Assembly (NCBI RefSeq): GCF_029392815.1 | Contig: NZ_CP113942.1 | Span: 1,054,001 to 1,118,000 of the forward strand | Length of the DNA stretch: 64,000 bases | DNA from: Bifidobacterium sp. ESL0682 | GTDB lineage: Bacteria > Actinomycetota > Actinomycetes > Actinomycetales > Bifidobacteriaceae | Direction: 5' to 3' | Shown: positions 27,712 through 37,372 of the stretch, one piece after another | Position numbering within the stretch: position 1 is the first letter of the stretch | How the letters are laid out: each line of letters opens with the position of its first letter | Position numbers and translations under genes: made by a program | The notes under the pieces: model-generated | What the model saw: only the letters and a program-made list of their open reading frames with translations | What the model was told of the DNA's origin: nothing | Databases searched by the model: none

Positions 27712-28230
27712 TCATCCAAGATCCGCAGTAGTGCAAATCCAACGCGAACCGGTGCGGCGCAGCACCAAGGTCACCCAATAGCTGTTTTGCCCCACCCCAA
27801 GGTTCACGACAATCTCAGTGGTATCAGGACTGACCAGTGTACCGTAGACGAGCATCGGCACCGCAGGCAGGTAGCAAAATTTGGCCTTGAGTTCCTTGTG
27901 AGTACGCAAGTGGTTTTCCAGCAGATATGACATCGTCTCCAGACGTTGGACACAGGGGCCGCTCAAGGCCTGCTGGAGTTTCTGGGGTGGCGTCCGACCT
28001 CGTACAACGTCGAGGCTCATGCACGCGATTCTGCATGACGAAAGGGCGAAACTCCGACATTGCGCCTCGCTCATCGTCGCTGGATAACAGCAAGAAATAT
28101 GATAAGGAATCGGCCGGTTCGACAGTTCGACACGGATGGAACCGTCATAGCAGGGCAAGCCGGATGCCGGCGCACCCATTATCTGTGCGGGCTGCCGCAT
28201 GGCCATGGTCTGTTCGTCGCTGTTCATCAT
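27712..28230 (-). CDS. Rv3235-family-like hypothetical protein
   Basis: A 172-residue soluble protein. The first ~55 residues are variable; a helix (SYLLENHLRTHKELKA) and a beta-rich C-terminus ending in YWVTLVLRRTGSRWICTTADLG follow, an arrangement like the actinobacterial Rv3235 family, whose members end with a short Trp/Arg-rich strand. AAGGAG precedes a double ATG (28230/28227). The gene is 79 bp upstream of the acyl-CoA ligase and on the same strand. No function is known for the family; the assignment is tentative. Confidence 0.6.
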   Translation of the reverse strand: MMNSDEQTMAMRQPAQIMGAPASGLPCYDGSIRVELSNRPIPYHISCCYPATMSEAQCRSFALSSCRIACMSLDVVRGRTPPQKLQQALSGPCVQRLETMSYLLENHLRTHKELKAKFCYLPAVPMLVYGTLVSPDTTEIVVNLGVGQNSYWVTLVLRRTGSRWICTTADLG

Positions 28231-28389
28231 CGAATCTCCTTGCAATCTATGGTTGGTATTCCTAGGGCACCAGATGATTTCGGCAAAGTCAACCTAGAAT
28301 CGTTGAAACAAGGAAAAATCAAGATTTTTCGATGTCATTTTACGAGCTGGATATCAATCGTCTCTTTGCTGAAAAAGACAAGATGGTAA

Positions 28390-28424
28390 ACAAAAAGCCA
28401 TCCGTCGTTATCAACGGATGGCTT
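28390..28424 (-). terminator. Rho-independent terminator of guaB3
   Basis: AAGCCATCCGT (28395-28405) pairs with ACGGATGGCTT (28414-28424); on the minus strand TTTTTGTTTACC follows. Confidence 0.88.
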
Positions 28425-28443
28425 GCAGGAATTGTTCAGTCAA

Positions 28444-29567
28444 TCAGCCCAAATGTGAGAGCGTGACTGCCACATCGCAATGCTGGAAGTTCTTGAGATC
28501 CACGTAGCCGGTAGAGGCCATGGCACGACGCAAGGCGCCGATAAAGTTGACCGTACCGTCGGCGTTATGGCTGGGACCAAACAGAATCTGCTCAAGCGGA
28601 GCGATCGTACCGACGTTCGTGCGCTTGCCGCGAGGAAGGGAACAATGACGCGCTTCGGCACCCCAATGCATGCCTTTGCCGGGAGCTTCGGTGGCGCGAG
28701 CCAACGGCGTGCCGAGCATGACGGCGTCAGCGCCCATTGCCAGGGCCTTGACGAACGAGCCTGACGTACCCATACCGCCATCGGCGATGATCTGCACATA
28801 ACGTCCGCCGGATTCATCCATGTAATCGCGACGAGCCTCGGCCACATCGGCAATCGCCGTGGCCATAGGAGCATGGATGCCGATGGTGGAACGCGTGCCG
28901 GAAACCGCTCCGCCGCCAAAGCCGACCAAAACGCCTGCAGCACCGGTGCGCATGAGATGAAGGGCTGCAGGGTAGCTGGCCGCTCCCCGACAATGACCGG
29001 AACATCGAGGTCATAGATGAATTTCTTGAGATCCAGAGGCTCATGGCTTTCCGAAACATGTTCGGCCGAAACCGCCGTGCCACGAATCACAAAGAGATCG
29101 ACACCGGCCTCGATAACGGTCGAATAGAATTCCTGAGTACGCTGGGGCGAGAGCGCTCCGGCGACCGTGACACCTGCGTCGCGAATCTCGTGAAGACGGC
29201 GGGTGATCAGTTCCGGTTTGATCGGTTCGGAGTAAATCTCCTGCATACGCGTGGTGGCAGCGGCCTCGTCAAGTTCGGCGATTTCGTCAAGCAATGGCTG
29301 CGGGTCGTCATAACGCGTCCACAATCCTTCAAGGTCCAGCACGCCGAGAGCGCCAAGCTTGCCCATGGCAATCGCAGTGGCCGGGCTGGTCACCGAATCC
29401 ATCGGAGCGGAAAGTACCGGGACGTCAAACTGGTAGGCATCAATCTGCCAATCCGTTGACACATCCTGCGGATCACGGGTCCTACGCGAGGGAACAATGG
29501 CGACATCGTCCAATGAATAGGCCAAACGGCCCTTCTTGCCTAAACCGATTTCAATTTCCTGAGTCAT
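28444..29567 (-). CDS. guaB3: GuaB3 family IMP dehydrogenase-related protein (frameshifted as sequenced)
   Basis: A ~374-residue TIM-barrel protein of the GuaB3 group found in actinobacteria next to or apart from true IMP dehydrogenase; members without CBS domains reduce or oxidise purine nucleotides (some act as GMP reductase). Seen: IGLGKKGRLAYSLDDVAIVPSRRTR, VPVLSAPMDSVTSPATAIAMGKLG, VIRGTAVSAEH, GAAGVLVGFGGGA, IIADGGMGTSGSFVKALAMGADAVMLGTPLA. The frame breaks at a C4 run on the plus strand (28985-28988); one more base turns IVGERPAT into IVGGAASYPAALHLMRTG. No CBS insertion is present, which separates it from guaB. Confidence 0.87.
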
Positions 29568-29713
29568 GCCTTCAGATTACTTCCTCTATGTGACGAGCGA
29601 CACAGCCTGGTCGCTGCGGCAGAAGCTGTCTCGCCAATCAGTCACCGCAACACCAACGACATATTCGGGCGAGATAATGATTTCATATTTGAAGTTGCGA
29701 AGAAAGGGCTAGC

Positions 29714-30937
29714 ATGGAAAAAATCAAGGTGGAGGGCACCATCGCCGAACTTGACGGCGACGAAATGACCAGAGTGATATGGAAAGACATCAAGAACCGT
29801 CTTATCCTGCCCTATCTTGACGTCAATCTTGACTATTACGACCTTGGCATCGAAAACCGCGATGCCACCGACGACCAAGTCACCATCGACGCGGCCAACG
29901 CCATTAAGAAGCACCATGTCGGTGTCAAATGCGCCACCATCACCCCAGACGAGGCACGAGTCAAGGAATTCAACCTCAAGAAGATGTGGAAGTCACCAAA
30001 CGGAACCATCCGCAACATCCTCGGCGGCACGATCTTCCGTGAGCCCATTGTCATCTCCAATATTCCGCGCCTGGTACCTGGCTGGAAGAAGCCCATCGTC
30101 GTGGCGAGGCACGCCTTCGGTGACCAGTACAAGGCCACGGATTTCAAAGTTGGCAAGCCCGGACGCCTGACCGTCACCTTTACGCCTGCCGACGGCAGCG
30201 AGTCCATCGAACACGTCGTCTACGACTATCCCGGGGCCGGCGTGGCCCAGGTGCAATATAATCTCGATGATTCCATCCGCGGTTTTGCGCGAGCATGCTT
30301 CAACTACGGGCTTATGCGACACTATCCGGTATATCTTTCCACCAAGAACACCATTCTCAAGGCATACGACGGCGAATTCAAGGACATCTTTGCAGAGGTT
30401 TACGAGACCGAGTACAAGGAGCGCTTCGAGCAGGAAGGACTCACCTACGAGCATCGCCTGATCGATGACATGGTGGCCAGTACGATGAAATGGCATGGCG
30501 GCTACATCTGGGCCTGTAAGAACTACGACGGGGACGTGCAGTCCGATTCCGTCGCACAGGGCTTTGGATCGTTGGGGCTGATGACTTCGGTGCTGATGAC
30601 ACCGGATGGACAGACCGTTGAAGCCGAAGCCGCCCACGGCACGGTAACCCGTCACTATCGCCGCTGGCTCAAGGGCGAGAAAACCTCGACCAATCCCATA
30701 GCCTCGATCTATGCGTGGACCGGCGGGCTCAAGCAGCGCGCCAAGCTTGACGGGACTCCTCAGGTTCAACAGTTCGCGGAAACACTCGAACGGGTCATCA
30801 TCAAGACCGTGGAAAGCGGAAAAATGACCAAGGATCTGGCGATGCTCATTGGCCCGGACCAGTCGTGGCTCGACACCGAGGGCTTCATGGATGCGCTGGA
30901 TGAGGGACTCAATAAGGAACTGCTCCAACAGCAATAA
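29714..30937 (+). CDS. icd: NADP-dependent isocitrate dehydrogenase
   Basis: A 407-residue homodimeric type II (eukaryotic-like) isocitrate dehydrogenase that makes 2-oxoglutarate and NADPH, feeding glutamate synthesis in an organism with an incomplete TCA cycle. Visible: [27 protein letters not shown], the substrate loop [77 protein letters not shown] (metal-binding Asp residues) and [29 protein letters not shown] (NADP site). AAAGGG is seven bases before the ATG. It is a single-gene unit closed by a dyad. Confidence 0.95.
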   Translation: MEKIKVEGTIAELDGDEMTRVIWKDIKNRLILPYLDVNLDYYDLGIENRDATDDQVTIDAANAIKKHHVGVKCATITPDEARVKEFNLKKMWKSPNGTIRNILGGTIFREPIVISNIPRLVPGWKKPIVVARHAFGDQYKATDFKVGKPGRLTVTFTPADGSESIEHVVYDYPGAGVAQVQYNLDDSIRGFARACFNYGLMRHYPVYLSTKNTILKAYDGEFKDIFAEVYETEYKERFEQEGLTYEHRLIDDMVASTMKWHGGYIWACKNYDGDVQSDSVAQGFGSLGLMTSVLMTPDGQTVEAEAAHGTVTRHYRRWLKGEKTSTNPIASIYAWTGGLKQRAKLDGTPQVQQFAETLERVIIKTVESGKMTKDLAMLIGPDQSWLDTEGFMDALDEGLNKELLQQQ

Positions 30938-30969
30938 TGTGATGCCCTCTTCGATTGGCGTTTGACAGA

Positions 30970-31011
30970 TGCCGTCGTACCTGTGATTTGGCGATTGCGG
31001 GGACGACGGCA
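30970..31011 (+). terminator. Hairpin after icd
   Basis: TGCCGTCGT (30970-30978) pairs with ACGACGGCA (31003-31011) around a 24-nt loop, followed by CTTTCAT. A moderate terminator candidate. Confidence 0.5.
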
Positions 31012-31075
31012 CTTTCATATCGGCCTGAGACTATTATCGATATCGAATGTTTGAAAGCACGGCAAAGGACGGAAT

Positions 31076-32680
31076 ATGACCAAGCACAACGGGCATTCCT
31101 TGGCACGTTTTGTGGCTTTGGCCCTTACAGCGGCACTGACCATGGCATCGGCTGCTTGCGGATCCGGGCAGAACAACGGGGAAACCACATCTATCGATAC
31201 CACCAAACTACCTGAGAGTTCGGTCGCGGCAAAAAGCGAAGTCGTGATATTCACCCCCTCGGACGGCATTTCCATTTCCGCGCATACCCCACTCAACAAA
31301 TGGGCCAAGTTCGTTCCCGTGTTGACCAAAGCGTTAACCAATGCTGGCTTCCTCTCCAAGAACATCGCCACAAAAACCGACGCCAATCTGACCAAGCAGA
31401 GCGATGACGTTCAGGATTACGTGGTCAATCAGCTCTCATCATCATCTGCAGACAAGGACCGTCACACCATACTGATCGTCGCTCCGGCGACTGACGGAAA
31501 CGTTGGCAACGAACAGTATGGCGATTACCTCACCAATCCTGTTGACGCCCCAAATTCAGACCCAGATAATCCAGTCAGCAATGTGGCGGCCACCGGCGCC
31601 AGTGATTCGGCATCAACCCAAGGTGATGCCGACAAGCAGCAAAATGGGTCGAACAGCAAAGATGCGGCCGAGGCGAAAAAACGGCTGACGAAATCGTTAA
31701 AACTGGCACAGAAGGCCGGTGCTCATACCGCCATACTGGCCAACCCCCTTGCAGGATTTACTCCGGATTTCTTTGTCAGCATGTCCACGCCAAGGCAAAT
31801 CGGCACACTTCAGGCACGCCAGCTCGTCTCGAAACTCGCGTTGGAAAAGACCACAACGAACCACCCCAAGTCCATTGAAGTCATGCTTCCTATCAGCGAC
31901 AATGACAACGCTGACGACACGTCCAGGGAATTCGCCAGCGAGGCGTTCAAAGGAATATGGAATGTGCTGGGGCCGTATTTCAAGGACGGGCGTGCGATAA
32001 GCCCTTCGAAGACCCTGAGCGGCATGAGTACCGAAAAGGATTGGCAAGCCGTTTCCTTCAAAGCCTCAAAGACCTCAGAAGTCCGCGATGAACTCGACAC
32101 CCGCTTGGTGGGCTCATCGAAAGATGCACAACCGCACCATGTTGACGGTGTCATCGCGATGAACGATTTTGTCTCTTCTGCCGTCGTCGATGAACTGACG
32201 AGCCTGAAATACAAGGGAAGCGCCGCGGATATCAACCCCGAAATCGAGGTGTCGGGCATCGTCGGAACGCTCACCGGCAAGCATAACCTGAATCGACAGG
32301 CCGTGCCCAAGCCCAAAGACGACAAGTCAGCGAATACCAACGAGGAGTCGGAACCGCAGATGAGCAGTGACGGCAACATGGCATGGCCGATTGTGACTGG
32401 ATACGGCTCCTATGTAGACATGATTCCCGATGTCGTCAACGGCAAGCAGTGGATGACCGGCATGGAGAACATCCAGAAGCTTTCCCGCGATATCGCTTCT
32501 GTCAGCAGTGCGATTGAAGCCGGAAAGCCCGCAGCGGGGCCCTCATACGTCAAATCCATGTCCATCGATGGCAAGGAAACCAATGTCATCCATGAGAAGC
32601 CTATGGCCATCAGCGCCGGAAATCTGAAGAAAACGCTGATTGAACCGGGATACATTTCGCTTGCGGACGCGGGATTGTAA
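31076..32680 (+). CDS. Predicted lipoprotein resembling sugar-type periplasmic binding proteins
   Basis: A 534-residue exported protein. Signal peptide at residues 1-28 (basic start, hydrophobic LARFVALALTAALTM, then ASAAC), with Cys28 as the likely lipidated residue, although the -3 position is not a classical lipobox. The mature part has traits of the type I periplasmic-binding fold: a two-lobed alpha/beta pattern, HTILIVAPA, KAGAHTAILANPLAG, a central KSIEVMLPISDNDN and the HHVDGVIAMNDFVSSAVVDEL segment, where sugar binders carry the AxNDxxA motif. A Ser/Asn/Asp-rich insertion (about 145-205) breaks the first lobe. No permease or ATPase gene is nearby. Ligand unknown; a signalling or orphan binding role is possible. 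Confidence 0.65.
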   Translation: MTKHNGHSLARFVALALTAALTMASAACGSGQNNGETTSIDTTKLPESSVAAKSEVVIFTPSDGISISAHTPLNKWAKFVPVLTKALTNAGFLSKNIATKTDANLTKQSDDVQDYVVNQLSSSSADKDRHTILIVAPATDGNVGNEQYGDYLTNPVDAPNSDPDNPVSNVAATGASDSASTQGDADKQQNGSNSKDAAEAKKRLTKSLKLAQKAGAHTAILANPLAGFTPDFFVSMSTPRQIGTLQARQLVSKLALEKTTTNHPKSIEVMLPISDNDNADDTSREFASEAFKGIWNVLGPYFKDGRAISPSKTLSGMSTEKDWQAVSFKASKTSEVRDELDTRLVGSSKDAQPHHVDGVIAMNDFVSSAVVDELTSLKYKGSAADINPEIEVSGIVGTLTGKHNLNRQAVPKPKDDKSANTNEESEPQMSSDGNMAWPIVTGYGSYVDMIPDVVNGKQWMTGMENIQKLSRDIASVSSAIEAGKPAAGPSYVKSMSIDGKETNVIHEKPMAISAGNLKKTLIEPGYISLADAGL

Positions 32681-32708
32681 AGCAACCTTCGCAGCCTTAT
32701 TAACGGAT

Positions 32709-33437
32709 TTATCCTGCTTCATTGACCGCTTTCAGCACTATTTTTCTCGATGATGCCAGCTTCTGCGGATCTCGATATTCATGTTTAGCCTTTCTGACTC
32801 CCCAATGCACGCAGATTCCTGTGCAATGGTCCGAGACTCCGGTCACCGTGCCGATCGGCAGCCCCTTTTTGACCGGAGTTCCCATTGGCAACAATGTCTG
32901 TGCCGGTTCCAATGTCAGCGTCAAGCTTTTGTGTCGAATACTCACCACTGATTTTCCGGCGACGCTGCCGGCGAAACTGATAAAACCATCCGCTGGTGCC
33001 AAAAGCTGAGTGCCTTCGACAGCAGCGACGTCCACGCCGCGATGCCCCGGTCCCCACACTTGCGCTGGTGCCTTGAACTGTCGTGTCACCACATGCGGCA
33101 TGACCGGCCAGCGCATGTCTGCCTTGCAACCCGTAGTGTCTTCGACCGAAGGGCCTGATGACGCGATAGGTTCGACAGAACCCATCGAATACTCCTCAAT
33201 ACTGCCTATTTCACTCATAACAGCACCGTCAACAGCTTTATCGGCAACGACCACCACTTCATCAGCCTCGGCCGCCAACGCCTTGTGTTGGCCCATTCCG
33301 AAACCCGTAAACAAGACAGCGAATACGCACAGCAGCGTCACGAAGCTCCAGACGGCACTGGTCATACGTTCCTTTCGCTTTTCCCTTGCTCGTAACAGCC
33401 GATCCTGTTTGATTTTTTGTTTCCTTGTTTCTTCCAT
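32709..33437 (-). CDS. M23 (LytM-type) metallopeptidase, membrane-anchored
   Basis: A 242-residue protein: a highly basic cytosolic start (EETRKQKIKQDRLLRAREKRKER), a membrane helix (about 28-50, AVWSFVTLLCVFAVLFTGFGMG), a linker, and an M23 peptidase domain from about residue 110. The zinc motifs HxxxD (GPGHRGVDVAA) and HxH-like end (CVHWGVRK) are visible, the latter lacking the first His of the HxH motif but with His before Trp as in many active members. The domain cuts peptidoglycan cross-bridges outside the membrane. AAGGAGG precedes the ATG. About 95 bp upstream lies the 41-bp element shared with the comEA promoter region. Confidence 0.83.
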   Translation of the reverse strand: MEETRKQKIKQDRLLRAREKRKERMTSAVWSFVTLLCVFAVLFTGFGMGQHKALAAEADEVVVVADKAVDGAVMSEIGSIEEYSMGSVEPIASSGPSVEDTTGCKADMRWPVMPHVVTRQFKAPAQVWGPGHRGVDVAAVEGTQLLAPADGFISFAGSVAGKSVVSIRHKSLTLTLEPAQTLLPMGTPVKKGLPIGTVTGVSDHCTGICVHWGVRKAKHEYRDPQKLASSRKIVLKAVNEAG

Positions 33438-33532
33438 GAGGGTTAGCCTCCTTTGATTTCATAGCGTCCGAACCAGCGTTTCGAGTTCCACTATGGCGCA
33501 CATCTGACAAGAGACGAAGGAAAAACGAGTGA

Positions 33533-33573
33533 TGTGGTCGAACGTTCGCAGTTATCCACAGCTTCGGGCGTGT
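33533..33573 (-). promoter_or_regulatory. Shared upstream element, copy 1 (M23 gene)
   Basis: On the plus strand: TGTGGTCGAA (33533-33542), eight bases, GTTATCCACA (33551-33560), seven bases, GCGTGT (33568-33573). The same order and spacing occur before comEA at 42163-42202. TTATCCACA also matches the DnaA-box consensus. It lies 95 bp before the minus-strand M23 start codon. Confidence 0.6.
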
Positions 33574-33655
33574 TGCAAAATCCGTCCACCAGATATTCAT
33601 GGTTTCTTTTCTGCCGGGTATAACCTGAATATCAAAACCGAAAGGAAATCACAGC

Positions 33656-34285
33656 ATGACCTCAAGAAAACAAACGACGAACAACGACGCTAAGAAGCAA
33701 GATAGTGAAATATCGAATACCACCGATGGTCTCGAACGCTGCTGGCCGCAATCGTATCTTGGCTTAAGCCATGACATGCTCGTTTATCATGACACGGAAT
33801 GGGGTGTGCCGTGCTACGACTCCCAAGCTCTATTCGAGCGTTTGGCTTTGGAAGCCATGCAGGCCGGACTTTCCTGGAACACCATCATCAACAAACGCAA
33901 AGCCATCGATGTCGCATTCCATGATTTCGACATCGAAGAAGTCGCTCGAATGACTCCGGAAATACCGAAACTGATGGAGAACGAAGGAATCATCCGAAAT
34001 CGCCGCAAAATCGAAGCCATCATCCACAACGCCCAAGTCGCCTGCCAACTGGATATGCCGTTCGCCGATTATATTTGGCATTTCGCGCCGGATGGGCCCA
34101 GCATCAACAGGCCGAAGAGCCGCGATGAGGTTCCGGCAGTGACCACGGAATCAGTCGCGATCAGCAAGGCCCTCAAAAAGGACGGATTCAAGTTCGTAGG
34201 CCCCACCACCGTCTATGCCTATATGCAATCGATGGGCATGGTCAACGATCATTTACAGGGGTGTTTCTGCTGCCCGGCGCGATGA
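33656..34285 (+). CDS. tag: DNA-3-methyladenine glycosylase I
   Basis: A 209-residue HhH-GPD base-excision enzyme that removes 3-methyladenine from alkylated DNA. Seen: RCWPQ with the first zinc-site Cys, LVYHDTEWGVPCYDSQALFERLALEAMQAGLSWNTIINKR (family signature with the catalytic Glu), NEGIIRNRRKIEAIIHNA, and the C-terminal FKFVGPTTVYAYMQSMGMVNDHLQGCFCC with the other zinc ligands (His, Cys). There is a ~25-residue hydrophilic N-terminal extension. AAGGAAA precedes the ATG. It is a single gene. Confidence 0.93.
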   Translation: MTSRKQTTNNDAKKQDSEISNTTDGLERCWPQSYLGLSHDMLVYHDTEWGVPCYDSQALFERLALEAMQAGLSWNTIINKRKAIDVAFHDFDIEEVARMTPEIPKLMENEGIIRNRRKIEAIIHNAQVACQLDMPFADYIWHFAPDGPSINRPKSRDEVPAVTTESVAISKALKKDGFKFVGPTTVYAYMQSMGMVNDHLQGCFCCPAR

Positions 34286-34464
34286 TATCTTGCATAGAAA
34301 GCCTGGCGTCTTCAGAGATTTGAATTCCAGATAAAGAAATTCGGAAATATCGGCCACGAAAATGTACCGGCAGCAACAGGCAACCCCGCCACATCGTCCT
34401 TATCGCCTTTACATGCAGGGATACATTTGGATACATCAACATTGCTTCGACTCATGCGTGCATA

Positions 34465-34505
34465 AAGAAAAATCCTCAGAACCTTAAAGATCCTGAGGAT
34501 TTCAT
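34465..34505 (-). terminator. Rho-independent terminator of tRNA-Asn
   Basis: AAATCCTCAG (34470-34479) pairs with CTGAGGATTT (34493-34502); on the minus strand TTTCTTTATG follows. Confidence 0.85.
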
Positions 34506-34509
34506 TCCG

Positions 34510-34582
34510 CTCCCGCAGCTGGGCTTGAACCAGCGACATTCTGATTAACAGTCAGACGCTCTGCCAACTGAGCTATGCGGGA
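34510..34582 (-). tRNA. tRNA-Asn (GTT)
   Basis: A 73-nt cloverleaf on the minus strand: acceptor TCCCGCA/TGCGGGA with discriminator G, D-arm with AGCTCAGTTGGCAGAGC, anticodon loop CTGTTAA (anticodon GTT) and T-arm GGTTCAAGCCC. CCA is not encoded. Confidence 0.96.
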
Positions 34583-34703
34583 ATGTCCCGTACGAAGCTT
34601 GAAGCACCGCACAAGAAATATATAATATACGAGAATCGTCATCGTGCAACTCCAATGGCGTGTCGCTTGGTTTTTGCGGGATGTCGCGACTCAGATAGGC
34701 GCT

Positions 34704-35747
34704 TCACACACTGATGACGTTCATGGGCATCGCGGAATCGATAGGGAAATCCGGATCGGACGGACGTACGCCAGCTTCAACCAGGTTGACGCCCAGCATG
34801 GCCACCATGGCGCCGTTGTCGGTGCACAGTTTGATCTGCGGGATACGTACTTCGACGCCATGCTCCTTGCCGACCTCGAGCAGCTTGGCGCGCAGCTGAG
34901 AATTGGCGGAGAAACCGCCTCCGACGATCAAGGTCTTCGAGTCGTATTCCTCGCAACCGTGCATGGCCTTGTTCGCCAGCACTGTGGCCACAGAATCCGC
35001 CAACGAGGCACAGACATCATCGACCGGAATTTCCTTGCCGGCCGCCTGCTGAGCCTCAACCCAGCGGGCCACGGCGGTCTTGACACCGGAGAAACTAAAA
35101 TCGTAGGGGTGCTCTTTGCCGGCCTTGCCTTTGGTGAGCCCCTGCGGAACCTTGATGGCATGCGGGTCGCCCAACTGTCCGTGTCTGTCAATATGAGGGC
35201 CGCCAGGATAGGGGAAGCCCAGCAAGCGGGCAACCTTGTCGAAGCACTCCCCCGCAGCATCGTCGAGCGTCGTGCCGACCACATCGACATGTCGAGCGAC
35301 ATCCTCGACATGCAGCAGCGAAGTGTGTCCGCCGGAGACGATCAACGCCAGCGTATCCTTCGGGAAGGGGCCAAACTGCAGCTGGGTGACGGCAATATGG
35401 CCGATGACGTGGTTAATGCCGTAAATCGGCTTGTTAGCGGCCCATGCAAGGGCTTTGGCACCAGATACACCCACTGCAAGGCAGCCGGCCAGTCCGGGCC
35501 CCGCAGAGACGGCGATGGCGTCAACGTCGGAAAGCTCCATGTTCGCGTCGGCCAAGGCCTTGGAAACCACGGGCACGAACGCCTCGGCGTGCGCACGCGA
35601 GGCTATCTCCGGAATGACACCGCCATAGCGCGCATGCTCTTCCATGGAGGAGGCGACCACGTTGGAAACGAGCGTGCGCCCGCGGACGATGGCCGCTGCG
35701 GTCTCGTCACAGGTCGATTCGATACCCAGTACTGTCGGTTCGCTCAT
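34704..35747 (-). CDS. tsaD: tRNA N6-threonylcarbamoyladenosine synthase, catalytic subunit
   Basis: A 347-residue Kae1/TsaD protein that moves threonylcarbamoyl to A37 of ANN-decoding tRNAs with TsaB and TsaE. Signatures: VLGIESTCDETAAAIV (ASKHA phosphate loop), HARYGGVIPEIASRAHAE, GPGLAGCLAVGVSGAKALAWA, the metal-binding His in INHVIGHI, LIVSGGHTSLL and DDAAGECFDKVARLLG. Its start overlaps the rimI stop by four bases (ATGA), so the two are coupled. It lies directly upstream of tRNA-Asn, itself a substrate class for t6A. Confidence 0.96.
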   Translation of the reverse strand: MSEPTVLGIESTCDETAAAIVRGRTLVSNVVASSMEEHARYGGVIPEIASRAHAEAFVPVVSKALADANMELSDVDAIAVSAGPGLAGCLAVGVSGAKALAWAANKPIYGINHVIGHIAVTQLQFGPFPKDTLALIVSGGHTSLLHVEDVARHVDVVGTTLDDAAGECFDKVARLLGFPYPGGPHIDRHGQLGDPHAIKVPQGLTKGKAGKEHPYDFSFSGVKTAVARWVEAQQAAGKEIPVDDVCASLADSVATVLANKAMHGCEEYDSKTLIVGGGFSANSQLRAKLLEVGKEHGVEVRIPQIKLCTDNGAMVAMLGVNLVEAGVRPSDPDFPIDSAMPMNVISV

Positions 35748-36328
35748 TGTTCTTGCTCCATATTCCTTTTCGCGCTGCTGAAACCAATGATAGGTTCTTC
35801 AAAATCCAAGGCCATGCCAATGGCATCAACATCTCCAGGTTGATAGTAATGCCGCAGCAGACCGATATTCTTGAAGCCTTTGGAACGGTACAAACGTTGC
35901 GCGGCCTCATTGTCCGCACGTACTTCGAGCCTGATGCGACGCACATGGTACATGCACGCATATCGGATAAGCCTGTCGAGCAGGTTTCCGCCGATGCCCT
36001 GTCTGCGATAACGTTGATCGACTCCGACGCTCATAATCTGTGCCTCATGGTCGGCATGCCACATGCCGGCGTACCCGCGCATAGTCAGCGTAGGTGAAAC
36101 CGTGACTGGCATCTGCCGAGAGCCTGGGGCAGCATTATGGACGGTTTCCATCAAACCTGCTGCTTCGGAGGCATCCGCTATATCGCCGATATATATTCTT
36201 GAGGGATCAATCAACTCGTGATGCATCGTCTCGCGCTTCCAAGCCTGCGAGCCAAAGAGACGGGCATCAAGCGAGGTAACGCTGTCAAGCGCCCATTGCG
36301 GCTCAAGTTCATCGAATGAGACAATCAT
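35744..36328 (-). CDS. rimI: Ribosomal-protein-alanine N-acetyltransferase-like GNAT protein
   Basis: A 194-residue GNAT acetyltransferase. The acetyl-CoA loop is visible as QRYRRQGIGGNLLDRLI, preceded by the AQIMSVGVD strand, and followed by RIRLEVRADNEAAQRLYRSKGFKNIGLLRHYY, the RimI signature. RimI acetylates the N-terminal Ala of S18 in E. coli and is widely fused or adjacent to tsaB/tsaD. It lies between tsaB (10 bp) and tsaD (4-bp overlap). Substrate is inferred. Confidence 0.87.
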   Translation of the reverse strand: MIVSFDELEPQWALDSVTSLDARLFGSQAWKRETMHHELIDPSRIYIGDIADASEAAGLMETVHNAAPGSRQMPVTVSPTLTMRGYAGMWHADHEAQIMSVGVDQRYRRQGIGGNLLDRLIRYACMYHVRRIRLEVRADNEAAQRLYRSKGFKNIGLLRHYYQPGDVDAIGMALDFEEPIIGFSSAKRNMEQEQ

Positions 36329-36338
36329 GCTCTATCGC

Positions 36339-37259
36339 TCACGCCTTCGTCGCGCCCGCATGGTTGAGGACATGCTTCAGAGGATTCGGCACCGAAACGT
36401 CAGGACGGCGCAGATACAACGGTTCCACCGGCTTGATCGATTCAGATGCATGACCGCCGGCTGTGGTGGCTTGCAAACCCTCTTGATCGGGCTTGAACCC
36501 GTTGGAAGCCAGGGCACAATCGGCAAAGATCTCCAACCCGGCTGCCCTTGCATCGAGAACGGACGCATCGATGACACTACCCAACATTGCGCCGAATCCC
36601 TGCCAGGCCTCGGCGTATTTGGCTGCGCCGTGGCCGACGATGTCAATGCGATATTCACAGGACATGTCGAGATTCTCGATGGCTTGGATAACACGTTCAA
36701 CGATATGCTGAGGATAATCGATGTCCATCTGGACCACTGTGGAAATATCAGCTCTGCAGTGTCCGTTCTCTGTCCCATTCGCAGGGCTGCCGATACCTGC
36801 ATCCGCACCTTTGTCTGCATAAAGAGCAAAGTAAAGCTGACGCCGCCTGGCATCATTGACCGCGAGGGTGAGATGCTGGACATTGCTTTTCCCGTCAGAA
36901 GGTGTCACTTCGTTGAGGAATACGCAATCAGCCAGTCTGGCGTCCCCATGCCGTTTCAGTTGCATCATCCATGCTTGAGGCTCGAGAATATCCTGTCCGA
37001 GCAATGACGCGCCCGTGGCGAACGCCATGGCCTTCGCCGCCACGACACCGGCGCGCAGCCCGGTGAACGGTGCTGGACCGACGCCGACGACGATATAGTC
37101 AAGGCCGTTGGAAGCCAGCCCGGCCTGCTTGACGGCTTTGCCGACATTGACCTGCAGCCGTTCAACATGGGTACGCGAATCGGACTCCACAATGGGTTCG
37201 TGGCCCAAGACTCCGACCGTGGAACCAAACGAGGTGTCGATGACCAACGTGTTCGTCAT
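36339..37259 (-). CDS. tsaB: tRNA threonylcarbamoyladenosine biosynthesis protein TsaB
   Basis: A 306-residue TsaB, the non-catalytic partner of TsaD. N-terminal TLVIDTSFGSTVGVLG, then HVERLQVNVGKAVKQAGL and the family segment YIVVGVGPAPFTGLRAGVVAAKAMAFATG are clear. The middle and C-terminal halves are longer and more variable than in E. coli TsaB (231 residues), as in other actinobacteria. ATG 37259 follows AGGAGAA. 113 bp separate it from tsaE. Confidence 0.9.
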   Translation of the reverse strand: MTNTLVIDTSFGSTVGVLGHEPIVESDSRTHVERLQVNVGKAVKQAGLASNGLDYIVVGVGPAPFTGLRAGVVAAKAMAFATGASLLGQDILEPQAWMMQLKRHGDARLADCVFLNEVTPSDGKSNVQHLTLAVNDARRRQLYFALYADKGADAGIGSPANGTENGHCRADISTVVQMDIDYPQHIVERVIQAIENLDMSCEYRIDIVGHGAAKYAEAWQGFGAMLGSVIDASVLDARAAGLEIFADCALASNGFKPDQEGLQATTAGGHASESIKPVEPLYLRRPDVSVPNPLKHVLNHAGATKA

Positions 37260-37372
37260 GTTTTGTTCTCCTGACATTTCACGCAACCCGATACGCGATT
37301 GACTCTTCACCACGTATCCGTGCCGCTGTTACTGTACAACGCGGATATAACCGTCCGCCACCGCTCAGCTGC

